Assembly: GCA_032173965.1 (NCBI GenBank) | Contig: CM063294.1 | Location: 8,788,452 to 8,852,451 of the forward strand | Direction of reading: 5' to 3' | Origin: Sitta carolinensis | Lineage: Eukaryota > Chordata > Aves > Passeriformes > Sittidae | DNA length: 64,000 bases | Part shown: positions 23,490 to 33,344 of the stretch, one piece after another | Numbering within the stretch: the first letter of the stretch is position 1 | Layout of the letters: every line of letters starts with the position of its first letter | Position numbers and translations under genes: made by a program | Notes under the pieces: generated by a model | The model's database searches: none | Seen by the model: only the letters and a program-made list of their open reading frames with translations | What the model was told of the DNA's origin: nothing

Positions 23490-23670
23490 TAAACTGGGCT
23501 CAAACCAGAGCTGCTAAAAGACAAATAAGAGTAATTAGAATTTCAAACAAAGGCTTTGAAAGGCCTGTTGTAATCACACTTTCCAGAGGAGTCACTCGGG
23601 ACTGTTCAAAAACCGTTTTATCTCATAATGGCTCGATGAACAACGTTTGCTTTCCAAGAGGAGTGGGCCC
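23490..23670. promoter_or_regulatory. candidate conserved non-coding block
   Basis: Unique DNA with GAGTAATTAGAA, CAAACAAAGGCTTTGAAAGG (two TCF/LEF-type cores in opposite orientation) and CGATGAACAACGTTTGC. Four CpGs fall within about 60 bp (TCGG, CCGT, TCGA, ACGT). No coding pattern is seen. This is a texture-based call. Confidence 0.27.
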
Positions 23671-26600
23671 AGATAAAGAGAAGGGCTCAGCACAGCTCTC
23701 TCCCTCTCAGTAACACCTCCCTGGCCTTTCCTGCACTGAGGAGCAGCAGGACCAGGAGTTTGTGCAGTGGCTGCTGCTGCTGCTCCCCAGGAGGTGCAGC
23801 ACATCCCCTCCGTGCTGGTGACCACTGCCTGTCTGATCCCCAGCTACACCCTGCCTGGAAAGGGCTTCTGGTGTCCCAAAAGAACAGCTGGAGCAGTTCA
23901 GCTCATGCACAAGTCCTGGGAGGCACCACACACCCAAAGCAGCACAAACACTGAGCGTGGTGGGAGGTCAGCTCCTTGGGAAATCAGATGCCAAAATCTC
24001 TTCTGCCCTGGATTGGATCTTCTGAAAAGGATCCCAGTACCTCTCACCACAACTTGGGAATTGAGCCAGGGAAGCTTCTCTTCCATATAGTATTTTGAAG
24101 TTTTCCCACCTTTCTCTTTGGCAGTTTTCACCAGATCCCTGCATTTAAATCTTCTCTGCACATCTCCATCCTCCTGCAACGCTGTTCAAGATGTTGCTTA
24201 TTAATATTCCTTAATAAAACCTACCAGAATAAAACCTTCCCTAATTAGTAGTGTTGGAGTGCCTTTTCCATTATTCATCAGAACAAAGAAATGGGTTACT
24301 CCTTTGCAGCATCTTCCAGAGGAGCAGAATTATTGAGGTTATTCTGATACAGTTCAAGTGTCTCCAGCTGCAGCTGTAAATTTCCACTCGGATTTTCTGT
24401 CATTCCTCCTCCTCTGAGATCATGTGCTCTGGCTGCTAATCTTGCCAGCACAGCACACAATTCCAGGGGCACACACAAAAAGCAAAGCTCAATCTCTCCA
24501 CACATCCAAAGCTCATCCAAACATGAGAATTTTCCCATATAAACGTGGCCTGGCATGTTCCTGCCTTTCCCTTTTGGAAGCAGTTTGAGGGCAACACAGC
24601 CAAAACTTGGCTGTTTTCATCCCTCCACTCAACATTAACACACCTTCAGACAGCTTTGGAATTATGGTCTTTGTAACAGGTGTTTTGCCATGGGACAAGG
24701 CATTAGGAAAGAATTAAGGATGGTAACAAGAAACTCCAGGCTCCAACAGGCAAAAATAAAGTCTTAAGGCTAATTCCCTAAATTCCCATTCCTTAATTCC
24801 TAATTAGGCAATTACCTGATTCTCATTCCATCCCTAGCTGGAGAGAACAGAATTATCATCCCACTTTGTGCTAAAAATATGAATTGAGCTGAAAATTGTT
24901 CCATGTTCTTCACAGGCAGAGAATGTGATGGTGGGGAAAGAAATTTTTCCTCTCAACTCACACACCAGGCATTCAGAGAATTGAGGTGAAGACAGGTAAG
25001 AAAAGATGGAGGGGTCAACATTTTAGGAAAATAACTCTTCTAGCAAGGTGAATAAATTGCTTTTTGATATATTGCATCTTCTGGTTCTAACCCATGGGTT
25101 GAAGCAATCCCCAGGAATAAGAAACACCCACAGTGGCCATGAGCTCTGTGATGTTCTCTGCCTGCTTGGGTCCAGTGTGATTTAAGGAGAGATTTTGGAA
25201 AGAAGCAGTGAGATATTTAAAGAATATTTAAAAACTATTGTGTTTTTTCCTTGCTTCCAATAATGGGAATAATCTGCCATTTTCCATGTCACCCACTGTG
25301 TCACAAACCAGCCCAGAGCTGGGAGCACTGAACCAATATTTGCTCAAAGGACCTCAGGAGCCTCTCACTGCAAAACTCTTCCATTTTTTTACCACAGAAG
25401 GAGCCTCTTGGAAGGCACTGGACACCAGCAAATCCCTGGGACACGCCACCACAAAGAGAATTTCCTCCTGGAGCCCTAAACCACAGCAAGTTAATCACAC
25501 TCTGATCCTCCCAGTGCCTGCTTTTCCCTGGGAAAGGCAGAGTTCCAGTTTGGGGGGGTCATCCTTGGATCTCACCTGAAACCCACTGGGGTCAACTGGC
25601 TGGAGCAGAACCTCCCCAGGTGTTTTCCCCCCTTGGAAATGATGGCTGGAGTTGACAGCAGGTGCCCAAAATGTCTCTGCTCCTGCGAGCTGCTTCCCCA
25701 GCCAGGGGGAAGTTGGGGTTTGGGGTCACTGGGGGCACCTGGAACAGCAGCTTTTGTCCCCAAACCAGCCTGGGGTGCACTGCAGCACCCCCCAGAGCAG
25801 GGGCCAGGCAGCCAGCAGCACCCTCTGCTTGTCAGGCAGTTATCAGAGAACTCCTTGCCCAAAACCTTGGAATTTCCCATGGAATCACCGAAGCAGGGCA
25901 GCTCCTCCACCTTGCCTCAATGCCTGGGAAATGCACAGAGCTGCAAACACACCAAAACCTGCCTTTGCAGCCCTCACTCACTCCCTGATTGAGCAAAACC
26001 TGAAATCCATCCATGTTTTGCCTGAGCAAGAACAAAGGAGAGCAGAATACATTTAAAAGAAATTAAAATTGTTTTGCTGCCATAGGCTAAAAAAAATTTA
26101 AAAAAAAAATCCCCTTCCCTTGGGCTTGGAGTTTGATTTGTATTTCAATAAAAATAAATCAAAGTGGACAGATTAGTGTGTTTTGAAATGCAAATGCTTC
26201 GAAAACATTAAAGGACAAATAACAAGGTGGCATGTTCTAAGTTTATTTTTGGTTAGTATTTTTATTTACCCTTTGTTCTTAAATGATCCTGTGGATCCTG
26301 TGTGCCTCCTGGAAAATTTTGCTCTGTGCAGCAAACCAGCTGTAAGAAACGGGGAGAGCTCCTCCTGCAATATTTCCTTATGACTGAACAATGCAAAGCA
26401 GCTCCATAATTTCAATATTGATCCCAAAGCACATCCTAAAGCCTCAGAAAGCTCCTGGGTTGTTTTGGCTCAACCTGAATCCAAGCAGATCACAGCAAGC
26501 AGTTTTTCAGGTGATCCTCAGGCACTGGGATTTGAGAGTTTCTGATCTCTCTTAAACAAAGAAAAGCCGAGAGAAGCACCTGAGTCAGTGGAGGAGTTAC

Positions 26601-27853
26601 CTCAGGGCCAGAAAGGGAGGACTCGACCCAGCCCCAGCCACGGCTTAAAGAGGTTTTCAGGGTAATCCATAATTAATAAGGCAGCATTGTGGTTCTGAGT
26701 TAATGGGCAATTAACTGAGAGTGCACGAGGTGCTTGGAGAGAGTGATGAGAGCCCTCAGCAGGACAGGCACGACCCTGGTGAGCTCCTCACAAAGCAGCT
26801 TCTACACAGGTAAACATTTCATAGCTCAGTTCATTTGTCTGAGGGAGGCTCAGCCCTGAGTGCTGCTGGCAGCAGCCAGGTGTCCCCACACAAGGACAGA
26901 GCTGGCAGCTCCATCCCAGCACATTCCCCATCCATGGGCAGCTCTCAGCACTCAGAGGAAGCAAAACTCCACCACCAACCCCCTGAGCACTGCTGAGCCA
27001 AACACAATGGACTTGAAACTCAGAAAATTGAGCAAACAGAGCTTTTAAACGCTTGGCTTTTATCTCTTCAAACAGCTTTTTTTAAAGGACTGAAGGAACA
27101 CGTTCTCTTTGCAAAGGGAAGCCAAAGAGGCTTTCAAGTGCTGAGAAAGAAAAGAATTTCCTAAATTCCTTGGACCACTCTGTGTTCCTACCAAAATAAT
27201 TTCACTTTAGTATTAGAGGCAGAGCTTTAAGCCAAAACTCCCAAACCTCAGAGATCTCTAGAGCCCAGCCTGGAGATCCAGCCTCACTTGGAAGACAGAT
27301 ATTCCCTAAAGTGCAGACCTAGATTAAGTGGTAAATTCAGCTTGAGGCTGTCTAGCAAGAGAGATTTGTCTGGTATCATCTGCACACACTCCAAGGCAGC
27401 TGACAAATTTAGTGAGCTCTTTTAAGAGACTTGAACAGAGGATTTGAAATCCTTCCCAGGCAACAGGAGAGAATAAAGTTCTGAATTCAGGTGCAAGAAG
27501 GACAGAGAGGCATCAGGAAAATGCTCTTGTGGTCACAAAACTTCTCAGATTTGGGATATTCTGCCCTGGGAAGAGTTGTAAATTCTGAGCGAGCACATTT
27601 AAAGGTGAAATTCCTTCCTCTGTTTATTGCTGCCAGGGAAGCAGAGAGAAGAAAGTGCTCCAGTGGGAGAGGTCTGAGAGGAACTTTGTGCCATCCACAC
27701 ACAGACTTAATTTATTTGTAAAGATAAAGGGTGACCAGCTTCCCCAGAGCACCCTCCATCCCTGCAGCCTTCTTTCCAAAGCACAAGGGCAGGGAAAGCA
27801 CTTCCCAGAAAAGTCTCCTCCCAGGAATTGCCTTCTCCGAGTTCAAGAGACTC

Positions 27854-27936
27854 ATTTGTATAATACGAGGAGTATAATTTATATTTTATATATATTTATA
27901 TTTATATATATAATTTATATTATATTTGTATAATAC
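27854..27936. repeat. TATA-rich repeat between 13-bp direct repeats
   Basis: ATTTGTATAATAC occurs at 27854-27866 and again at 27924-27936. The interval between them is mostly (TA)/(TTTATA) sequence. It may be an AT microsatellite that duplicated part of its flank. Confidence 0.8.
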
Positions 27937-29715
27937 AACAGCTTCAGTGTGATGGGGACAAGGCATTCAGATAGCTCTTAAAAGATATTTTCACTCCTTA
28001 CTTGCATACTCAGAATGTACAACATCAGCACACCTGAAACTCACTGTGCAGAACCCATTTTTCCAAGGTAAATGAAATTCAGGTAGAAATTGTGAGCACA
28101 TTACATCTGTCATTGCAGGTACAGAGCCTTTCTCAGCCATCTCATGGGGAAGGCCAAAATATTTCCCTTTTCACACTGGAGCTCCAGGGAACACCAAGTA
28201 CCCACAGCATTTAGAGTCACAAGATGCCACCGGGAGAAAGGTGCTGCTCAAAAGCTGGAAAAATGTGAATTTCACTTCTATCAATGCTCCCCTCACCGAG
28301 GCCGAAGCACATCCCAAAGTGGTATTGAACACCATGTAGTTAAAATTCAGAAATATGCTGCTTGCTCAGTTCCTAGGAGGCACTGTCACCTTGTATTTCG
28401 GCAGAGAATTTAGAAGCGCAGCCATGAAAATTAAATGGAAGGAAAGGGACAAATCAGAGCTTTGCTCTGTACAGCACATGGGGAACAGCTCCTGCCAGCC
28501 CTGGGCTCTGCACCACAGCAAGGCCCCTTCACTTCACTTGAAGGATGCAAAAAAATTAAATTTTTTTTGAAAGGAAAACATATTTTAGAAGTTTTTTCTG
28601 GTCCACCGTGGACTTGATTCTCCTTTTACACATTTTTAAGTGGTGTTTAACAAAGCTGGGCTCAACCCCTCCATCAAGAGGAGCAGACACACACTGAGCT
28701 GCAGCCCCAAGAATTCAAGGTGCTACAGGTCAGCCCTGGAGGAGGAGCAGGAGCCTCCATCCCCTGGAGCACACCAGGCTCTGTCACTCTGCACTAGACT
28801 GCCTTTTATAATCCCTTTTCACAGATGTAAATACCACGGCAGCTTGAAAACGGCCCTGTAGATTCATGTAGCAACAAGGCTGAGCTGATAAATTTGGTTT
28901 ATAACATTAATGTTTAACCCAGTACCTTTCAGCACGAAGCAGCAGCAGATATTACAGCACAGCAGAACTTGCTGAGCACTCAAACTTTGGGGAGGCAGCC
29001 CCAGTAGCTTTTCCCTTTCCAAATGTATTTTCTCTTCATGAATTCAGCAGAGAGTATCACTTGCCCAGTTTCAGCAAAGCTGCAGCCAGATGTCAGCTTT
29101 GATCTCATCACCACATAACGAGGAGAGAGAAAGGACAAATAGGTTACACTGTACTTCAGCAAGAGGAAGAATTAACTTCACTGCTCCTTGCAGCACCATC
29201 TGGGTTTGGCAAAGTTAATTCTCATCCATGTCAAGAGTTCAATCAAGGAAATAATTTTGTTTTCCAAATGCTATTCCTTCCTGTTTCTTCTGGATACGTA
29301 ATGCCTGATCCCCTGACCCACTCCTTCTGTCCTCCTTATTCATACTTTAAGCATCTTAAAACAAAAATACTGCAGACAACTGCTAGAACCAGTGCTAGGC
29401 GTTTAAAGTGTATTTTTAATACATAAAGGAACATGCTGGGATGGGTTTCTCATCAAGAGTGAAATGAAAGGAGAAAACCACAACGTCCTACTCAAGGCTA
29501 CAGGCCAGGAAAAGCAGAATGCTGCATGCCAGCTCTGGTTTCTGATGGATGCCAGAGCCCTGGCAGGGTCCAGCCTCCACCCCAGCACCCCAAGGACAGA
29601 GCAGCCCTGGGGATGAGGCACTGCAGGACCAAAAGGCACAACTGCTCCACCAGACAGAGCCCAAGCCCTGGAGCAAACAGGGCCCCACTCCAGAAACCTC
29701 TCACTTCTCTCTTCC

Positions 29716-29923
29716 AAGACACCACTGGGTCACCAACTCCACCCCTGGATGCAATTCAGTCTCCAAGAGACAAAATGCTTCAACCCCACAACTTTTACCA
29801 CCCCAATGCCCCACCAAGGCACCACTGGGTGCTCAACTCCATCCTTGGATGCAATTCAGAGTCTCCAAAAGACAAACCATTTCAACTCCACAATCTTTTT
29901 GCCCCAGTGCCCCCAGCAGTACC
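29716..29923. repeat. two-copy tandem duplication, 100-bp period
   Basis: CACCACTGGGT starts at 29720 and 29820, and GCAATTCAG at 29751 and 29851, so the period is 100 bp. The two units also share CTCAACTCCA-like, 'CTCCAAGAGACAAA'/'CTCCAAAAGACAAA' and 'CTTCAACCCCACAA'/'TTTCAACTCCACAA' blocks, with scattered mismatches and one 2-bp insertion. Overlapping frames of about 115-145 codons read through it but look like chance. Confidence 0.88.
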
Positions 29924-30298
29924 TTTTTTTTTTCTTTCCAGGTACCTCCATACAGCTGAGTAACCCTTGTGGTGCAGCAGCTCCTGCAGCTGCTGAGACC
30001 TTCAGCCCCCAGCCTGGCTCACCTGCCTGGTTAAATAGTGCTGTGGGGCAGAGCTGGAAGGCAGGTATTTCCATTAAAGAGCTTTTTGTACCATAGAAAC
30101 CCTCCCTTACCTCAGCAAGGGCGTGGGTCCCTGCATCGAACCCTCCCAAAAATGTTTTGCTACCAGCAGAAAAAAGTTAACAAAGTTACATGAAAATTTG
30201 CTGCATTTCCCTTTAATATTATTAATAACATTGCTTTTAAATGTTGTGTTTTAAAAGTGTTATTCTGATCTGCCTTCTAGGTGACCAAGCAATTCTTA

Positions 30299-30300
<2 letters not shown>
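29924..30300. other. unique sequence, no gene seen
   Basis: Nothing recognised apart from a short T run at 29930-29940. Low-complexity AT sequence increases toward the homopolymer that follows. Confidence 0.5.
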
Positions 30301-30329
<29 letters not shown>

Positions 30330-30339
30330 GGGGGGGGGG
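30301..30339. repeat. T29-G10 compound homopolymer
   Basis: Twenty-nine T (30301-30329) are followed immediately by ten G (30330-30339). Abutting homopolymers are prone to length error, so both lengths should be treated as approximate. Confidence 0.93.
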
Positions 30340-31820
30340 TTATTTTCACTTTCATATCTCTAATTTTCTTTTATGGTTTCAAAATGTACAACACTGATGT
30401 CTACATGGTACATCCCATCATGTCAAATAATCACTCTGTGCTGTTCCCATCCAAAGCACAGAGTAAGGCAGGACAGATTATAATACAATTTTCCATCAAA
30501 CTCATGGCCAAAATCTGTAAGGACAGCTGCTAATTAGCAGAGATCTGAACCACCTTCTTCTTTAGATCAAAGTGTCCCCTGTTTGAGTTTGGGAGGAAAT
30601 AGCCTAACACTTTGAAGAAGAAAAGAATTATATTAATTAGGGGGGGAAAGAGTAGTCAGTGTCGGTGGATTTGCCTGCGATCTTCCCTTTTAGCAGAGTC
30701 CTGTGGACCCTTAATTTCACTGGGAATGCTGATGGATCTAAATTTCCAGGGAAATCAATTTCAAAATTTCAAGTTGCTCTCGGAACTTGGTGTGACTCTC
30801 TCCAACTTGTGGTTGCTCCATCCTTGAGGGTTCCAGACATCAAAGCACTTCTGCAATTGGAGTCACAAGCCTCATGTGTCCTGCACTGTGGGCTCTCCAA
30901 GCACCCACCAGGGGTTTGGGCACTCTTCATGCCCTTGGACAAGGACTAAAACCTTCACAGGGATGTTCTCTGCCGTGTTTGTCTCAGTGATCAGCTGAAA
31001 TAAACAGAGGGGAAATGAGGATAAGGCGAATCTGGAGTTATCCCCCCGCAGTGGATCATGTATTTGCTGTGCCTGTGAAGATCATGTTTGTGGTTTCTGG
31101 GAATCTGGGGGAGTTCTCCTGCTGAGAGCTTGACCCAGAGAGTTTCATGTTGTTGGAGACATATGTTCCACCCCTCCTGCTGCCAGCTCCGTGGGGCTTT
31201 GTAGCTTCCCTGCTGTCCCAGGGAATATCTGCAGTGCAGGGTGTGCCTGGGAGGTGTGTGAACACCCAAACCCAAAGGGAATTCACCAACCTCAGCAGGG
31301 TGGGGGGGAAAAGGACCCTCTGTGGGTATTTAGGATGAATTCCTTGAGGATGTCAACCCACACATGCAGAGGGACCAGGTCTGAACCTGCTTCTGACAGT
31401 GCTGGATGTTTCCACTGAAGGTGCAGGAGTTTTGCAGGGTGAGGTGGTAGAAAGCAGCTCAGGATTTTAGGGGGATGAACAGCACTCCATTGGATATCTG
31501 ACCCCAGGAATGGTGCCATCACATTGAGATGGCTGTGCTGTAAAGGGCAGGCAATTTCTGATGAGATGTGGGCCCCTCTGTAGTCAGAGGAGGGTTTTTT
31601 AGCAGCAAAGCTCTGTTTGATCTCACTTCCACTGATGTTAACTGCTTTTATAGGTCATTTCATTATTGCCTCATTGTAGGAGATTGAAACTCATTAATAT
31701 GCAGCAGATAAAGTCCTTTGCATTTTAACATGCTAATTTTTAGGTGTCCATATGGCAATAAAAGCAGGCTTTGAGCCATCCATCCATATCTTTATGTGTC
31801 CGTCTCTATAAAAAACAATT
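30340..31820. other. unique sequence, no gene seen
   Basis: About 1.5 kb of non-repetitive DNA. The stretch at 31640-31740 (CTCATTAATATGCAGCAG and CATGCTAATTTT) is AT-rich with homeodomain/POU-like cores. Short frames on both strands around 31.0-31.5 kb overlap and match nothing. Confidence 0.45.
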
Positions 31821-31821
31821 T

Positions 31822-31930
31822 TGTGGTCTAGTGAGTAGGGCACTAAACTGGGAGTTGAAACTGGAGCTGTTGCTGTGTTTGCCATTGACTTTGGAGACAG
31901 GAACATGGACAGATTATTATGGGCTACACC
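31822..31930 (+). mobile_element. ancient tRNA-derived SINE (MIR/CORE-type) fragment
   Basis: GTGGTCTAGTGAGTAGGGCA followed by CTAAACTGGGAGTTGAAAC is the tRNA-like head of an old SINE: a box-A-type segment, 'GGCAC.AAACTGGGAGT', then a decayed box-B area. The continuation 'GTGTTTGCCATTGACTTTGG' resembles the CORE region ('CTCTGCCACTGACTT'). Such elements are shared widely among amniotes and decayed long ago. The 3' edge is uncertain. The head does not fold as a complete tRNA, so it is not a tRNA gene. Confidence 0.6.
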
Positions 31931-32664
31931 AGGCTGTGAACTCCCCATATGCCATCTACTCTTGAGCAGTGCCCCGCTAAATAAACTTCTGTCCTGCAGA
32001 AAAGCAAAGGAATTCAACCCTTTAATGAAAAGCAGGGGCTGCTCCATGTTCATGAGAGGCACCCAGCGAGCACGACAGAGTTACAGCCCTGGGCTGGTGC
32101 TTGCACTCCAGTTTCACACCCCCAGGTGCTTTTTTTTACCTATGCTGCATCTCCCTGCGTTTTGGAAGTGCTCTGTGGGATCTCCCTTCTCACTCTGCCT
32201 CTTGTGTTTGTACTGCTGAGCCTTCACCAGGCTGAAACATCTCCCTGCACTAAAGCTAGGGGGTGAGGGAAAGGAAGGAGGCTCTCCTGGGATCCAGCCT
32301 GCAGGCACACATAAATTATAAAAGCAGTGAACGCCATCTCTGACATTTAGAAGAAGGTGATTTCCTTGTAGGTGGAAAAGAGATTTACAGCATCTTCAGG
32401 TGCCATAAAGCGCCACTGTTGGGCCTGTGTAGACAAATGCAGATGCAGCCTCTTTGTTGCATTCCTTCAGCTCTTATTACTGAATTTCTGCTCCTCTCTG
32501 TTCCCTTTCTTGATATATTTTCCCTGTTGGGTTTTAAATTTGTTTTCAAACAGATAAATGAGGCTGTGCTTTCTTTAGCTGAACACTTTGGATGACACTG
32601 GAACCGCTCTACCTGGCGGGAGAGAACAGCACGTTCTGGCTGAGGCACTGAAGATGGCTCCTGT

Positions 32665-32770
32665 TGGGATAGCTTAATTGCCTTTCTGCTAATTAGCTTT
32701 CTATCTAAGTCTTATTAATTTTGCTCTAGCAAAGTTGCTCCAAGTCAAAGCCTGCTAAACTAGTATTTTT
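32665..32770. promoter_or_regulatory. candidate homeodomain-motif-rich element
   Basis: Within about 60 bp are CTTAATTGCC, the palindrome GCTAATTAGC (32688-32697) and CTTATTAATTTT. The clustering of TAAT cores in unique sequence is typical of developmental enhancers. No frame crosses the block. Conservation and activity are untested. Confidence 0.3.
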
Positions 32771-33138
32771 AAATTCTGCTTTTCATCTTCGCCCTCACTC
32801 CCGGTGCAGCCCCAGGTTGGGAGAGAGAAAGAGGCGAGTGTGGAGCTGTTCTCAGAGAGAGACAAATAAATCACAGGCCACTTGTGCAGCTTTGAGTTCC
32901 AAGAGCATCACCCAGAGTGGCCTCTGCTCCTGAGGACAAATGGACCCATCTGCTCCTCTCGCTGCAGAAAGGCTTCTTAAAAAATGGTAAACTTGTAATG
33001 TTCCTCTAAATTACTTTTCCTGCTGCAGGGAACATTTTGCCACGGGCAGAGGACATGGGCTGTGTAGCCTGCAAAAGGCTATTTTTGCATCCCTGTTATC
33101 TCTGGAAGTGCTTTGAGGCCACTCAGTGATTAAAGATC

Positions 33139-33151
33139 GGTCAACATGACC
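33139..33151. promoter_or_regulatory. perfect oestrogen response element palindrome
   Basis: GGTCAACATGACC matches the nuclear-receptor consensus GGTCA-NNN-TGACC at all ten specified positions. Because the motif is its own reverse complement, it is expected only about 0.06 times in 64 kb of random sequence. Steroid receptors of the ER type bind such IR3 elements as dimers. No promoter is visible nearby, so any role would be as a distal element. Confidence 0.4.
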
Positions 33152-33218
33152 TGCCTAAATGAGAGGCTGCTTGTTTCTCAGCTGAAGAGCTCTTCTAAAC
33201 TGAAGCCCTGTTAACCAG

Positions 33219-33243
33219 AAAAAAAAAAAAAAAAAAAAAAAAA
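33219..33243. repeat. A25 homopolymer
   Basis: An uninterrupted run of 25 A. It is the left arm of an A/T inverted arrangement with the T41 run beginning 58 bp downstream. Confidence 0.95.
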
Positions 33244-33299
33244 GCTTCTATTCCTGAGCAAACAAATTAATAAGAATTTCCATCTTCTCATTATTTAAG

Positions 33300-33301
<2 letters not shown>

Positions 33302-33342
<41 letters not shown>
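33302..33342. repeat. T41 homopolymer
   Basis: An uninterrupted run of 41 T. Together with the A run at 33219-33243 it could pair as a long A:T stem around a 58-nt loop. Confidence 0.95.

Positions 33343-33344
<2 letters not shown>

Larger units (their letters stand above)
22972..29715. other. unique sequence, no gene seen
   Basis: About 6.7 kb of mostly unique DNA. It includes a candidate conserved block at 23490-23670 and an AT repeat at 27854-27936. A TAAT-rich patch at 24765-24815 has a CArG-type CCTAATTAGG at 24799-24808. The minus strand at 24296-24556 reads an 86-codon frame with an acidic C-terminus but no recognised domain. Nothing here amounts to a gene. Confidence 0.4.
31931..33218. 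other. unique sequence with two regulatory candidates
   Basis: About 1.3 kb without a mobile element. It holds the TAAT-rich block at 32665-32770 and the oestrogen-response palindrome at 33139-33151. CTATTTTTGCATC near 33080 resembles a MEF2 site. No gene is seen. Confidence 0.45.

Noticed and set aside
31822..31895. A tRNA gene
   Set aside because: Only the tRNA-like head of a decayed SINE is present. The cloverleaf and box B are not intact.
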